Shown here one piece after another: positions 1-8,596 of a stretch of DNA of 64,000 bases. The position numbers and the translations under genes were made by a program. Below the pieces are notes generated by a model. The model did not search any database and had not been told where the DNA came from. It saw nothing but the letters and a program-made list of their open reading frames with translations. The stretch spans positions 553,523-617,522 of the forward strand of contig KK211222.1 in the NCBI GenBank assembly GCA_000621185.1. The letters are read 5' to 3'. Position 1 is the first letter of the stretch, and every line of letters begins with the position of its first letter. Source of the stretch: Franconibacter pulveris DSM 19144 (GTDB lineage Bacteria; Pseudomonadota; Gammaproteobacteria; Enterobacterales; Enterobacteriaceae).

Positions 1-699
1 CATCGGCGTGGTGCCGGCATGGGCGGCGAAACCCTGAATGTCGACCTCATACCAGCGTTGCCCGGCGGCGGCATGCACCACGCCGATGTCGATGGCTTCG
101 GCTTCCAGCAGCGGGCCTTGCTCGATATGCGCTTCAAAGCAGGCGTGCACCGCAAAGGCTTCAGCAGATTTTTCGCCTCGGTAGCCAATGGACTGCAACG
201 CCGAACCCAGCGTTACGCCGTCTTTATCTTCCCGGGAAAGGGCGAACGCCTCGCTAAAGACGCCTGTCCAGACCCCGGAGGCGAGCATCGCCGGGGCGAA
301 ACGCGCCCCTTCTTCGTTAGTCCAGTTCACCAGCAGCAGGTCGCGCTCGGTCTCGATATCAAGATCGTTCAGCGTGCGCAGCGCTTCCAGACCCGCCAGC
401 ACGCCGTAGATGCCATCATAGCGACCGCCGAGCGGTTGGGAGTCGCCATGAGAGCCGGTCATCACCGGCGCGAGCGCGCCGTTGCGCCCCGGGCGGCGAA
501 TAAACATATTGCCCAGACGGTCCACTTCGCAGTGAAAGCCCGCCTCCTGCGCCCAGCCACGCAGCCTGTCGCGGGCCAGTCGGTCCTCTTCGCTAAGCGT
601 CAGGCGCGTGACGCCGCCGCGAGGCGTGGCGCCAAACTGCGCCATCTCTTCCAGCGTCCGCCACAGCCGTTCGCCGTTAACCTGCAACGGTTGGCTCAT
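1..699 (-). CDS. M20-family Zn-dependent amidohydrolase (N-carbamoyl-amino-acid hydrolase type), partial
   Basis: The gene starts at 699 and runs off the left edge of the window, so only about 233 N-terminal residues are present. The visible translation has the M20 amidase signatures: TGSHGDSQ followed by GGRYDGIYGVLAG (metal-binding His and Asp), then NWTNEEGARF, HIEQGPLLEAE and QGFAAHAGTTPM. These match the allantoate amidohydrolase, HyuC and beta-ureidopropionase group, which removes carbamoyl groups from N-carbamoyl amino acids using two divalent metals. Its ATG overlaps the stop of the upstream ATC-hydrolase-like gene in an ATGA arrangement, so the two are translationally coupled. In Pseudomonas the AtcB/AtcC pair opens aminothiazoline carboxylate and then decarbamoylates the product to L-cysteine. 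That parallel is an inference; the substrate here is not shown by the sequence. Confidence 0.85.
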   Translation of the reverse strand, partial: MSQPLQVNGERLWRTLEEMAQFGATPRGGVTRLTLSEEDRLARDRLRGWAQEAGFHCEVDRLGNMFIRRPGRNGALAPVMTGSHGDSQPLGGRYDGIYGVLAGLEALRTLNDLDIETERDLLLVNWTNEEGARFAPAMLASGVWTGVFSEAFALSREDKDGVTLGSALQSIGYRGEKSAEAFAVHACFEAHIEQGPLLEAEAIDIGVVHAAAGQRWYEVDIQGFAAHAGTTPM

Positions 700-1187
700 G
701 GTTTATCCTGTTTTTTTACGTGGTAGCGAAAATCGCAACGCGGCGCGCCGGACATAATGGTGGTGGTGCGCTCCAGTTCCACCTCCGGCGCGTAGCCGAC
801 GATAAATTTGTCGTCGCGGGCGCAGGAGAGCAGGTGACCAATCTCGCCAAGGCCCATCTCGTGGTACATCTCGGCGTAGCGGCAACGGGTTACGTCGTAG
901 TTATACTGCTGCTCGTCGCTGTCGATGACCTTTACATCCAGCGCGTTGTCTTTTTCCCACAGGTATTGCAGGGCGACGAAGCTTTGCAGGTTCGCCCCCT
1001 GCGGCTCCTGCGCGGCGAAGTCGCGTCCGGCCTGAATGGCGGCCTGTTCGATAGCTTCGCCGATGATAGCCTGGGCGCGCGCTTTGCCTATCTCGCGCAC
1101 CATTACGTCGTAAATGGGTTTAATGATTTCCGCTTCGATGCGGCGGCGGGCCAGAATGCCCATATTGTTATTGTCACAGCTCATCAC
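696..1187 (-). CDS. L-2-amino-thiazoline-4-carboxylic acid hydrolase-like protein
   Basis: This 163-residue cytosolic protein resembles the ATC hydrolase family (PF14196), proteins of about 150-250 residues named for the Pseudomonas enzyme that opens the thiazoline ring of L-2-amino-thiazoline-4-carboxylate. The central segment VTRCRYAEMYHEMGLGEIGHLLSCARDD carries the conserved cysteines and His typical of the family, and a second block follows at YAPEVELERTTTIMSGAPRCDFRY. Two early Met codons (1 and 2) and Met9 are possible starts. It is the gene just after the importer's binding-protein gene is bounded on the other side by the M20 hydrolase, with 4-bp overlap to the latter. Many family members act on unknown heterocycles or lack a tested role, so the enzyme class is likely but the substrate is open. 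Confidence 0.75.
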   Translation of the reverse strand: MMSCDNNNMGILARRRIEAEIIKPIYDVMVREIGKARAQAIIGEAIEQAAIQAGRDFAAQEPQGANLQSFVALQYLWEKDNALDVKVIDSDEQQYNYDVTRCRYAEMYHEMGLGEIGHLLSCARDDKFIVGYAPEVELERTTTIMSGAPRCDFRYHVKKQDKP

Positions 1188-1201
1188 ATTGCCTCACTCG
1201 G

Positions 1202-2359
1202 TTACTGCATAGCGCCGCCCAGCACGGTCTGCGGCTGCCACTTGCCGTCCACCACTTTGTAGACGGTAAAGCTTGGGTTCTTCAGGTTGCCTTCTTTGTC
1301 GAAAGCGATACTGCCGGTGACGCCGGAGTAGCTAATGGCGCGCAGTGCGGGCAGGTAGTCGCTGGCGTCGACGGAATCGGCTTTTTGCATCGCGGCGACC
1401 AGCACGCGGGTCGCGTCATAGGCGAACGGCGCATGCAGTTCAATGCCATGTCCCCAGCGCGCCTGGTAGGCCTGCTCGAAAGCCTTACCGCCCGGCATCT
1501 GCTCGACCGGCAGGCCTGGCTCCAGCGCCACCACGCCTTCGCCTTCTTTCTGCGCAAGCTTGAGGAAGGTCTGGCTGACAAAGCCGCCTGCGCCCATCAG
1601 CGTGGCGTTAATGCCAAGCTGCTTAATACGGCGGGCGAGTGGCGCCGCCTGGCTGTCCACGCCGCCAAAGAAGATAAGATCCGGATTTTTACTGCGAATG
1701 GCGGTCAGTACCGCGCTGAAATCCACCGTTTTCTCATCGACGTACTGGCGATCGATGACTTTTACGCCCTGGCTTTCCAGCGACGCGATAAATTCGTCCG
1801 CCAGCCCCTGGCCGAAGGCGGTGCGGTCATCGATAACCGCGATGCGTTTGGCTTTAAGCTGCTGCACCGCATACTGGCCCGCGTAGTTGCCGCCATCGTC
1901 ATCGTGGCCCATCACACGGAAGCTGGTGTCGAAGCCCTGCTTCGTATAGGCGTGGCCGGTGGCGACGGGGGCGACCTGCGCAATGCCTGCATCGTGATAA
2001 ATGCGCGCCGCCGGAATGCTGGTGCCGGTGTTCCAGTGGCCCACCACGCCCGCCACGCCGTTATCCACCAGGCGCTGCGCCACGGCGACCGCGGTGCGCG
2101 GGTCGGACTGATCGTCTTCCGATTCCAGTTTGAAGGTCACCGCTTTGCCGCCTATAGTCAGATGCTGCTTGTTCACATCATCAATAGCCAGCTGCGCGCC
2201 GTTTTCCAGATCCTTACCGATACGGGCGGACGGGCCGGTCAGCGGGCCGGCCAGGCCTATTACCACGGTTTCGCTTTCCGCCGCGAGGCTCTGCGCGCCA
2301 GCCATCAGGCCAGTGAGCAGAAGGGCGGCATGCAATGCGTTCTTTTTCATTATTTTCAT
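1202..2359 (-). CDS. ABC transporter substrate-binding protein, branched-chain amino acid/amide type
   Basis: A 385-residue periplasmic binding protein with a clear signal peptide (KKNALHAALLLTGLMAGAQSLAA, cleavage near residue 27). The mature start ETVVIGLAGPLTGPSARIGKDLENGAQLAIDDVN is the usual N-terminus of LivJ/LivK-type (Peripla_BP_6) receptors. The first ATG at 2359 is preferred because AGGGA lies about 7 nt upstream; a second Met sits at codon 4. It lies between the ATP-binding gene (20 bp upstream of it in transcription order) and the hydrolase pair, so it likely captures the substrate that the two hydrolases use. LivJ and LivK of E. coli bind Leu/Ile/Val, but the linkage here argues for another amino-acid-like ligand (inference). 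Confidence 0.9.
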   Translation of the reverse strand: MKIMKKNALHAALLLTGLMAGAQSLAAESETVVIGLAGPLTGPSARIGKDLENGAQLAIDDVNKQHLTIGGKAVTFKLESEDDQSDPRTAVAVAQRLVDNGVAGVVGHWNTGTSIPAARIYHDAGIAQVAPVATGHAYTKQGFDTSFRVMGHDDDGGNYAGQYAVQQLKAKRIAVIDDRTAFGQGLADEFIASLESQGVKVIDRQYVDEKTVDFSAVLTAIRSKNPDLIFFGGVDSQAAPLARRIKQLGINATLMGAGGFVSQTFLKLAQKEGEGVVALEPGLPVEQMPGGKAFEQAYQARWGHGIELHAPFAYDATRVLVAAMQKADSVDASDYLPALRAISYSGVTGSIAFDKEGNLKNPSFTVYKVVDGKWQPQTVLGGAMQ

Positions 2360-2378
2360 CGTGTTTCCCTGGTGTTGG

Positions 2379-3101
2379 TTATACGGGCGCTTCGCCCAAA
2401 TAGATGTGTTGTATGGCGTCGTCGGTCAGGAGTTCTGCCGACGGGCCGCTGTGAACCAGATTGCCGCTGTCCATGACCCACGCGCGGTCGGTCACTTCCA
2501 GCGCCAGTCTGGCGTTTTGTTCTATCAGCAGCAGTGTTACCTGCGCTTCGCGAAGCTCCGCGATAACGCTGAAAACCTGCTCGACCATTACCGGCGCAAG
2601 GCCCATGGAAGGCTCGTCAAGAATGAGCAGGCGCGGCTTGCTGAGCAGCGCGCGGTTAAGCGCTAAAAGCTGCTGCTCGCCGCCGGAAAGCAGGCCCGCC
2701 AGCTGATGCTGGCGCTCGGCAAGACGTGGGAAACGCTGAAAAATGGCGTCGATTTCAGCGCGCACGGTGACACTGTCACGACGAAGCCAGGCGCCCATTT
2801 GCAGGTTTTCCAGCACCGTCAGGCGATGAAAAATGCCGCGACCTTCCGGCACCATAACGATGCCGTCGCGCAGCAGCGCTTCGGGGCTGCGCTTTTTGAT
2901 TGAACGGCCCTGGTAGCGGATATCGCCGCCAAAAGGTTGCAGGCCGGTGATGGCCCGCACGGTGGAGCTTTTGCCCGCGCCGTTGGCGCCAATCAGCGTC
3001 GCCTGTTCGCCAGGCGCCAGCGAGAAATCAATCTGGCGTACCGCCTGGATGCCGCCGTAGTGCACATCCAGTTTTTCAACGCAGAGTAAGGGTTCAGACA
3101 T
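2379..3101 (-). CDS. ABC transporter ATP-binding protein, LivF type
   Basis: A 240-residue ATPase of the LivF subfamily. Visible motifs are Walker A GANGAGKSS, the signature LSGGEQQLL and Walker B LLILDEPSMGLAP. An upstream in-frame ATG would add 28 residues (start at 3185), but the start at 3101 (MSEPLLCVEKLD) has a GGAGG 8 nt upstream and gives the family's normal length. It overlaps the end of the LivG-type gene by 8 bp, so the two ATPases are translationally coupled. With its partner it drives the LivHM-type permease. Confidence 0.93.
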   Translation of the reverse strand: MSEPLLCVEKLDVHYGGIQAVRQIDFSLAPGEQATLIGANGAGKSSTVRAITGLQPFGGDIRYQGRSIKKRSPEALLRDGIVMVPEGRGIFHRLTVLENLQMGAWLRRDSVTVRAEIDAIFQRFPRLAERQHQLAGLLSGGEQQLLALNRALLSKPRLLILDEPSMGLAPVMVEQVFSVIAELREAQVTLLLIEQNARLALEVTDRAWVMDSGNLVHSGPSAELLTDDAIQHIYLGEAPV

Positions 3102-3861
3102 GGGCAGCGCCTCCCAGATAAGCCCGGATAACTTCGGGGTGGCGGCGCACCGTTTGCGGGTCGCCCTCAGCGAGCACGCGGCCATAGTCGAGCACCGTCA
3201 GGCGATCGCAGGCGCTCATGATGAGCTTGACGTCATGTTCGATAATCAGAATGGTTTTGCCGTCGTCGCGAATGCGCTCCAGCAGCCCCTGCAGCGCCAC
3301 TTTTTCCGCCGCGTTCATGCCGGCCGCGGGCTCATCCAGCGCCAGCAGTTTCGGGTCGGTAGCCAGCGCGCGGGCGATTTCCAGCCGCCGCTGGTGGCCA
3401 TAGGCCAGGTCGACGGCGCGGTAGTGGGCGAATTTAGCGATGCCGACATACTCAAGCCAGCGCCAGGCCTGGTCGCGGGTTTCCGCCTCTTCACGGCGGG
3501 CGCGGGCGTGGCGGGTAATGGCGGCCCAGACGCCGTTGCGGGTGCGCACGTGGCGGCCCACCATCACGTTTTCCAGCACGCTCATCTCGTTAAACAGACG
3601 CAGGTTCTGAAAGGTACGGGCGATGCCCGCCCGGGTGACGTTCTCTATCGCCTGCGGCGAATAGGGCAGCCCGTCGAGGCGGAACTCTCCGCTGTCGGCA
3701 CGGTAAAGCCCGGTAATCAAGTTAAAACAGGTGGTTTTACCTGCGCCATTCGGGCCAATCAGGCCGTAGATCTCCCCGGCGTTAACGGTAAGCGACACAT
3801 CGTTTACCGCCAGCAGGCCGCCGAAGCGCTTGCTGAGGTGTTGCACGCTAAGCAGAGACAT
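3094..3861 (-). CDS. ABC transporter ATP-binding protein, LivG type
   Basis: A 255-residue ATPase with Walker A GPNGAGKTT, signature LAYGHQRRLEIA and Walker B LLALDEPAAGMN; the AYGxQR form of the signature is typical of LivG. A GTG codon directly before the ATG would give an earlier start at 3864 and touch the permease stop. The ATG at 3861 is preferred, with AAGGAG 8 nt upstream. It forms the heterodimeric motor with the LivF-type protein encoded next in the operon. Confidence 0.93.
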   Translation of the reverse strand: MSLLSVQHLSKRFGGLLAVNDVSLTVNAGEIYGLIGPNGAGKTTCFNLITGLYRADSGEFRLDGLPYSPQAIENVTRAGIARTFQNLRLFNEMSVLENVMVGRHVRTRNGVWAAITRHARARREEAETRDQAWRWLEYVGIAKFAHYRAVDLAYGHQRRLEIARALATDPKLLALDEPAAGMNAAEKVALQGLLERIRDDGKTILIIEHDVKLIMSACDRLTVLDYGRVLAEGDPQTVRRHPEVIRAYLGGAAHV

Positions 3862-3863
3862 CA

Positions 3864-4961
3864 CTATTTCTCCTTACGGGCAGGCCACAGGCCGCCGGGG
3901 CGATAGAGCATTACCAGCACCAGCGCGAGGCCGTAGAAAAGCTGGCGCAGCACTTCCGGGTCCACTATCACTGAACCAAACAGCGCCTGTTGAATCGGCG
4001 CGGCTTGGCTGCGTAAAAATTCGGGCAGGGCGCAGAGCAGCACCGCGCCCAGTATTACCCCCGGGATATGCCCCATGCCGCCCAGCACTACCATCGCCAG
4101 CACGACGACAGACTCCTGAAGAGTGAAGGATTCCGGCGAAACGAATCCCTGGAAAGAGGCGAACAGCGCGCCCGCCACCCCGCCAAAAGAGGCGCCGAGG
4201 GCGAAGGCCAGCAGCTTAAAGTTACGTACGTTAATGCCCATGGCCCGCGCCACGTCTTCATCTTCGCGAATGGCGTGCCAGGCGCGGCCGACGCGGGAGT
4301 CCTGCAGCCGCACGCAGAGAAAAATAATGGCGATAATGATGGCGGCGAACAGGTAGTACCAGAGATAAAGGGAGGAGAACTTCACGCCAAACCAGGTGTG
4401 CATGCCGCTGAACTTCAGGCCGAACAGCGAGAGTGTATCAACGCCGGAAATGCCTTTCGCGCCGTTGGTGATGTTCACCGGGCGGTCGAGGTTGCGCATC
4501 AGCACGCGAATGATTTCGCCAAAGCCGAGGGTGACGATAGCCAGATAGTCGCCGCGCAGCCGAAGCGTCGGCGCGCCGAGCAGAATGCCGCAAAGGGCCG
4601 CCGTCAGCGCGGCGAGGGGCAGCAGCAGGGGGATGGAAGCATGCAGCCCATCCGGGAAATAGCTAAGCAGCGCCGGAAACGCCTCCGTCAGGTGCGGCGA
4701 GGCGAGCAGCGCCGTCAGGTAGGCGCCCACCGCGTAAAAAGCGATAAAGCCCATATCCAGCAGGCCGGTAAAGCCCACCACAATGTTCAGCCCCAGCGCC
4801 AGCATGATATAGAGCAGCGCGAAGTCGAACACGCGCACCCAGTAGTTGCCGCCTACGGCGCCCGCAAGCCAGGGCGCTATCAGTAGACCGGCGATAAACA
4901 ACGCCATGCCGGGCCAGACGCGCTTCACCGGCAAAGACGTTTGCAACGTTGTGTCAGTCAT
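3864..4961 (-). CDS. ABC transporter permease, LivM type
   Basis: A 365-residue inner-membrane permease of the BPD_transp_2 family. About ten hydrophobic segments are visible, beginning at VWPGMALFIAGLLIAPWLAG. The conserved LivM pattern VGFTGLLDMGFIAFYAVGAYLTALL lies near residue 65, and the cytoplasmic loop GRAWHAIREDEDVARAMGIN near residue 230 is the coupling (EAA-like) loop. It partners with the LivH-type permease upstream (9-bp gap) and is followed immediately by the two ATPase genes. Confidence 0.92.
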   Translation of the reverse strand: MTDTTLQTSLPVKRVWPGMALFIAGLLIAPWLAGAVGGNYWVRVFDFALLYIMLALGLNIVVGFTGLLDMGFIAFYAVGAYLTALLASPHLTEAFPALLSYFPDGLHASIPLLLPLAALTAALCGILLGAPTLRLRGDYLAIVTLGFGEIIRVLMRNLDRPVNITNGAKGISGVDTLSLFGLKFSGMHTWFGVKFSSLYLWYYLFAAIIIAIIFLCVRLQDSRVGRAWHAIREDEDVARAMGINVRNFKLLAFALGASFGGVAGALFASFQGFVSPESFTLQESVVVLAMVVLGGMGHIPGVILGAVLLCALPEFLRSQAAPIQQALFGSVIVDPEVLRQLFYGLALVLVMLYRPGGLWPARKEK

Positions 4962-4970
4962 GATTGCTCC

Positions 4971-5921
4971 TTATGCCCGCTGCGCCACGCGTTCGCCCAG
5001 CAGACCCGCCGGACGGAACACCAGCACCAGAATCAGCACCATAAACGCGAAGACATCCTGATAGTTGCTGCCGAAAACGCCGCCAGTCAGCTCGCTCAGG
5101 TAACCTGCGCCGAGAGATTCGATAAGGCCGAGCAAAATGCCGCCGACCATCGCGCCGCGCAGGTTGCCGATGCCGCCCAGCACCGCGGCGGTAAACGCTT
5201 TGATGCCCGGCAAAAAGCCCATGGCGAACCCGGCGCTGCCGTAGTTGCTCGCCATCATCACCCCGGCAAGCGCGGCGAAAGCGCCGCCGATGGCGAAGGT
5301 GAGGGTGATTATCTGGTTCGGGTTAACGCCCATAAGGCGTGCTACCTGCGGGTTTTCCGCCACCGCGCGCATGCCGCGCCCGAGCCGGCTGTATTCCACC
5401 AGCAACCACAGGCCGCCCATCACCGCCAGCGCCAGCGCGACGGTGACAATGCCCGTGACGGTAATAATGGCTGGTGGGTGTTCCGCGCTGCCCGCCGTGA
5501 CCGCGATAGGATCCATCGGCAGGATTTGAGGGAACATCAACGGGTTGCGCGACCAGATGAGCATGGCGACGGTTTGCAGCAGCACCGAGACGCCAATGCC
5601 GCTAATCAGCGGCGCAAGCCTTGGCGCATTACGCAACCGGCGATAGGCGAAACGCTCCACCGCCATCGCCAGCAAGGCGCAAACCGACATCGCCGCCAGC
5701 AGGGCCGCCAGCAGCTGTGCGAGAAGGGGAAGCCCGGGGAAATGGGCGCCGAGCGCGTTCAGCGCAGATAGGGTGGTCAGCGCGCCGACCATCAAAATAT
5801 CGCCGTGCGCGAAGTTAATGATGCGCAGAATGCCATACACCATGGTGTAGCCGAGCGCGATCAGCGCGTAGATGCTGCCAAGCATTACGCCATTTATCAG
5901 TTGTTGCAGGAGTGTATCCAC
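4971..5921 (-). CDS. ABC transporter permease, LivH type
   Basis: A 316-residue permease with the LivH hallmarks: an N-terminal INGVMLGSIYALIALGYTMVYGILRIINFAHGD and the loop GRGMRAVAENPQVARLMGVN. The start is a GTG with a GGA-type ribosome site in AGCACC context. It is the first gene of the operon permease(H)-permease(M)-ATPase(G)-ATPase(F)-binding protein-ATC hydrolase-M20 hydrolase. The intergenic space at 5922-6089 separates it from the divergent LysR regulator, the usual arrangement for LysR control of a neighbouring operon. Confidence 0.92.
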   Translation of the reverse strand: MDTLLQQLINGVMLGSIYALIALGYTMVYGILRIINFAHGDILMVGALTTLSALNALGAHFPGLPLLAQLLAALLAAMSVCALLAMAVERFAYRRLRNAPRLAPLISGIGVSVLLQTVAMLIWSRNPLMFPQILPMDPIAVTAGSAEHPPAIITVTGIVTVALALAVMGGLWLLVEYSRLGRGMRAVAENPQVARLMGVNPNQIITLTFAIGGAFAALAGVMMASNYGSAGFAMGFLPGIKAFTAAVLGGIGNLRGAMVGGILLGLIESLGAGYLSELTGGVFGSNYQDVFAFMVLILVLVFRPAGLLGERVAQRA

Positions 5922-6089
5922 GGTGCTTTTCCAGCAGGTTACATTTCGGCACTACCATCCAACAGGCTGATATCTTTGTAAAATACTCAATATTTATTTC
6001 TTATTATCAATCCGCTGTTGACTAACTTATTGAATTGGTGTGATTTTAAAAATCATAACGTTCTAATTTTACGGCAAACAGATCAACAT

Positions 6090-7022
6090 ATGAGAAAAAC
6101 AGAACAATCAGAGGCGCTGGCGGCGGGTGAAAGCAGCCTGCCGAACGATCCGCCGCTGCGGGCCGTCCGCGCTTTTGAAGCCATCGCCCGACACGGCAGC
6201 GTGACGGCGGCGGCGCAGGAGCTGGCGATTTCGCCCTCCGCCGTCAGCCATCAGTTGCGGGTGCTGGAAAGCTACCTGCAGGTGCCCCTGACCAGCCGAC
6301 AGGGGCGCAGGCTGGTATTGAGTCCCGAAGGGCGCGACTACTACCGTTCTATTCGCTCGGCATTCTCCGTTTTACGGCGCGCAACCGAGCATTTGCTGGA
6401 TCAGTCTCACTCCCGGCAGGTGACCATCAGCCTGATCCCGCTCTTTGGCATGGGCTGGTTTATTCCGCGGCTGCCGCGCTTTATGCGCGCCAATTCGCAA
6501 ACGGAAATCAACGTGCTTTACGCGAACCACCGTAATTACCTGAGCGACGCTTCGGACATGTCGATTCGCTTCGGCAAGGGGCAGTGGACGGGTTATCAGA
6601 CGGAGAAACTCATTTCCGGGCGTATGGCGCCGGTTTGCAGCCGCGCGTTTCTGCGTCTGCACGGGCACATCGACACCCCGCAGCAGCTGGCGCAGATGCC
6701 GTTGCTGCATGACGAGGAGCGCAGCACCTGGACGCAGTGGTTTGAACAGCAGGGCGTGCGCAAGCCGCTGCGTCACGGCGGGCCGATGTTTGAGGATGGG
6801 CTGCTGACGCTTGCCGCCGTGCAGGCGGGCATGGGCTGCGCGCTGATGCGCGAGCCGCTGATAGCGCCTTATCTGCAAAGCGGCGAACTGGTAAAAATCT
6901 TCAATGAAACGGTGGATGACGGCCGCGATTATTATCTCTGCGTGCGCTCGGACAGCGAAATGTCAGAAGCAGGCCGCCTGCTGCAACGCTGGCTGCGGGA
7001 AGAGGCGGCGCAAGAGGGGTAA
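6090..7022 (+). CDS. LysR-family transcriptional regulator, GcvA-like
   Basis: A LysR-type regulator of about 310 residues. The N-terminal winged helix-turn-helix reads LRAVRAFEAIARHGSVTAAAQELAISPSAVSHQLRVLE, and an effector-binding domain of the GcvA/AmpR subgroup follows. An upstream in-frame ATG at 6018 would add 24 polar residues unlike LysR N-termini; the ATG at 6090 fits the family better, although its ribosome site is weak. It is divergent from the amino-acid/amide importer and its hydrolases, so control of that operon by its substrate is the natural inference. No clear T-N11-A operator could be singled out by eye. Confidence 0.88.
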   Translation: MRKTEQSEALAAGESSLPNDPPLRAVRAFEAIARHGSVTAAAQELAISPSAVSHQLRVLESYLQVPLTSRQGRRLVLSPEGRDYYRSIRSAFSVLRRATEHLLDQSHSRQVTISLIPLFGMGWFIPRLPRFMRANSQTEINVLYANHRNYLSDASDMSIRFGKGQWTGYQTEKLISGRMAPVCSRAFLRLHGHIDTPQQLAQMPLLHDEERSTWTQWFEQQGVRKPLRHGGPMFEDGLLTLAAVQAGMGCALMREPLIAPYLQSGELVKIFNETVDDGRDYYLCVRSDSEMSEAGRLLQRWLREEAAQEG

Positions 7023-7027
7023 ATGCG

Positions 7028-7936
7028 TTACGCCGCCTCTTCCCGCAGGCGGAACTGGCCGGGCGTAACGGCGTAGCAGCTTTTAAACGCCCGCGTAAAG
7101 GCCGCCTGGGTCTGGTAGCCGCAGGCTTCCGCCACGCGGCCTACCGCCATGTCGCCGTTTGCGAGCAGACGGGCCGCCAGCGCCATGCGCACCTGCGTCA
7201 GCCAGACTTGCGGCGTGACAGCGTAACGGCTGGCGAAGTGGCGGGCAAAGGTGGCGCGGGAGAGAAAACAGCGCTCCGCCAGCCCTTCCAGCGTCCATGG
7301 CGCGGCGGGCTCGCTGAACACGGCCGCTACCGCCGGGGCGAGGCGTTTGTCCGCCAGCAGCGCCAGCATGCCGGGCGCGTTCTCGTGAAGCAGGGCGCGC
7401 AGCAGCAGCGTCAAAAAGGTGGAGGTAAGCTCTCGCACAATGGCGGCAGCGCCCGGCTTGTCGCTGAGACTCTCTTCACCCAGCATCGCCAGCAGGGCGC
7501 GCAGCGAATGGCAGTCGTCGCGCGCTGCGGTTTCCACCCGCACTACGCCGCCTGCGCCATCAAAAAGCAGCGCGCCGTTTACCCCAAAATGAAATTCGCC
7601 GCAGAGCAGTTCTAGCTCGCCGCCTTCGCCTTCTGTCATCACTTCGGTAAGCGTGCCGTTGTGCCGCCGGGTTTTTGTCACAAGCGCGCCTTTCCGCTCC
7701 AGGCTGCTGAGTAAATGCGGCGAACCGTGGGGCAGCAGTAAGACATCACCGGCTTTTACCCTCATGGTTTGACCGTTCGTCTCCAGTAGCGCTTCGCCCG
7801 CAAGGATAGCGTGCCAGGGCATAACCCCCGCGGACGTTTGCGGGTGGTCGGCTTCCCAGTGCCCGGCGAAGCGGCAGTGCTGGTCCACGGCGCCGTGCGG
7901 CGCGAGCAAGGCAATTAGCTGACTGAGCGTATCCAT
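7028..7936 (-). CDS. AraC-family transcriptional regulator with cupin sensor domain
   Basis: A 302-residue protein. Residues 1-190 form a cupin-type sensor domain (AraC-binding-like, PF12852 type), with MPWHAILAGEALLETNGQTMRVKAGDVLLLPHGSPH as the cupin core. Residues 200-300 hold a double helix-turn-helix AraC domain ending CGYQTQAAFTRAFKSCYAVTPGQFR. It converges with the LysR gene, which ends 5 bp away, and diverges from the AhpD-like gene at 8060. Regulators of this subtype often sit beside and control small oxidoreductases, so the neighbour is a likely target (inference). Confidence 0.88.
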   Translation of the reverse strand: MDTLSQLIALLAPHGAVDQHCRFAGHWEADHPQTSAGVMPWHAILAGEALLETNGQTMRVKAGDVLLLPHGSPHLLSSLERKGALVTKTRRHNGTLTEVMTEGEGGELELLCGEFHFGVNGALLFDGAGGVVRVETAARDDCHSLRALLAMLGEESLSDKPGAAAIVRELTSTFLTLLLRALLHENAPGMLALLADKRLAPAVAAVFSEPAAPWTLEGLAERCFLSRATFARHFASRYAVTPQVWLTQVRMALAARLLANGDMAVGRVAEACGYQTQAAFTRAFKSCYAVTPGQFRLREEAA

Positions 7937-8059
7937 AATCCTTCCTGAGACGATAAGACAAAAAGCTAAGACGATGGACGGCAGAAGCGCGCGGGCGGCA
8001 GGGGTACTCTACAGCCATCGCCAACAGGGCGGAAACCAACAACTTAACAGGAGCATATC

Positions 8060-8596
8060 ATGAGCCGTTTACAATCCATCAACCCGGAACAGGCCACTGG
8101 CAAAACCGCGCAGCTTTTCGGCGCCATTAAATCCGCCATGGGCAAAGTGCCGAATGCCTATGTGACTATCGGCGCTAACTCACCGGAAGTGCTTTCTCAG
8201 GCGCTGCAACACAACGCCGCGCTGCGCAAAGGGACGCTGAGCGCGAAAGAGCTGGAGGCGATTAACCTTTCGGTAAGCGAAGCCACCGGTTGTGATTATT
8301 GCCTGGCGGCGCATACCCTGATGGCGAAAAAAGCGGGCTTTACCCCTGAACAGATTAAAGCGCTGCGGGCGGCCGACTACGCTGAAGATAGCCATTTCGA
8401 CGCGCTGACCCGCTTCGCCCGCACCGTGGTCACGACCCGCGGCACGCTGCCCGCCGCAGACGTGGACGCCCTGCGCGCCGAAGGGTTTACCGATCAGCAG
8501 GTAGTGGAAATTATCAGCGCCATCAGCGCGATTTTGTTCACCAATATGATTAACCGCGTGAACGACACGGTGGTGGATTTCCCGAAAGCGGATTGA
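8060..8596 (+). CDS. Carboxymuconolactone decarboxylase / AhpD-like peroxidase family protein
   Basis: A 178-residue all-helical protein with the AhpD core E74-x3-C78-x2-C81-x3-H85 (SEATGCDYCLAAH). This is the redox-active proton-relay site of alkylhydroperoxidase D and related carboxymuconolactone decarboxylase-fold proteins. It is preceded by CAGGAG 6 nt before the ATG. It diverges from an AraC-type regulator. The CxxC and His are intact, so it is likely a functional thiol peroxidase-type protein, but its reductant and substrate are unknown. Confidence 0.9.
   Translation: MSRLQSINPEQATGKTAQLFGAIKSAMGKVPNAYVTIGANSPEVLSQALQHNAALRKGTLSAKELEAINLSVSEATGCDYCLAAHTLMAKKAGFTPEQIKALRAADYAEDSHFDALTRFARTVVTTRGTLPAADVDALRAEGFTDQQVVEIISAISAILFTNMINRVNDTVVDFPKAD

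Noticed and set aside
19-2476. Long plus-strand open frames antisense to the first importer genes
   Set aside because: They are shadows in GC-rich DNA of the minus-strand hydrolase and binding-protein genes; composition and lack of ribosome sites do not support them.
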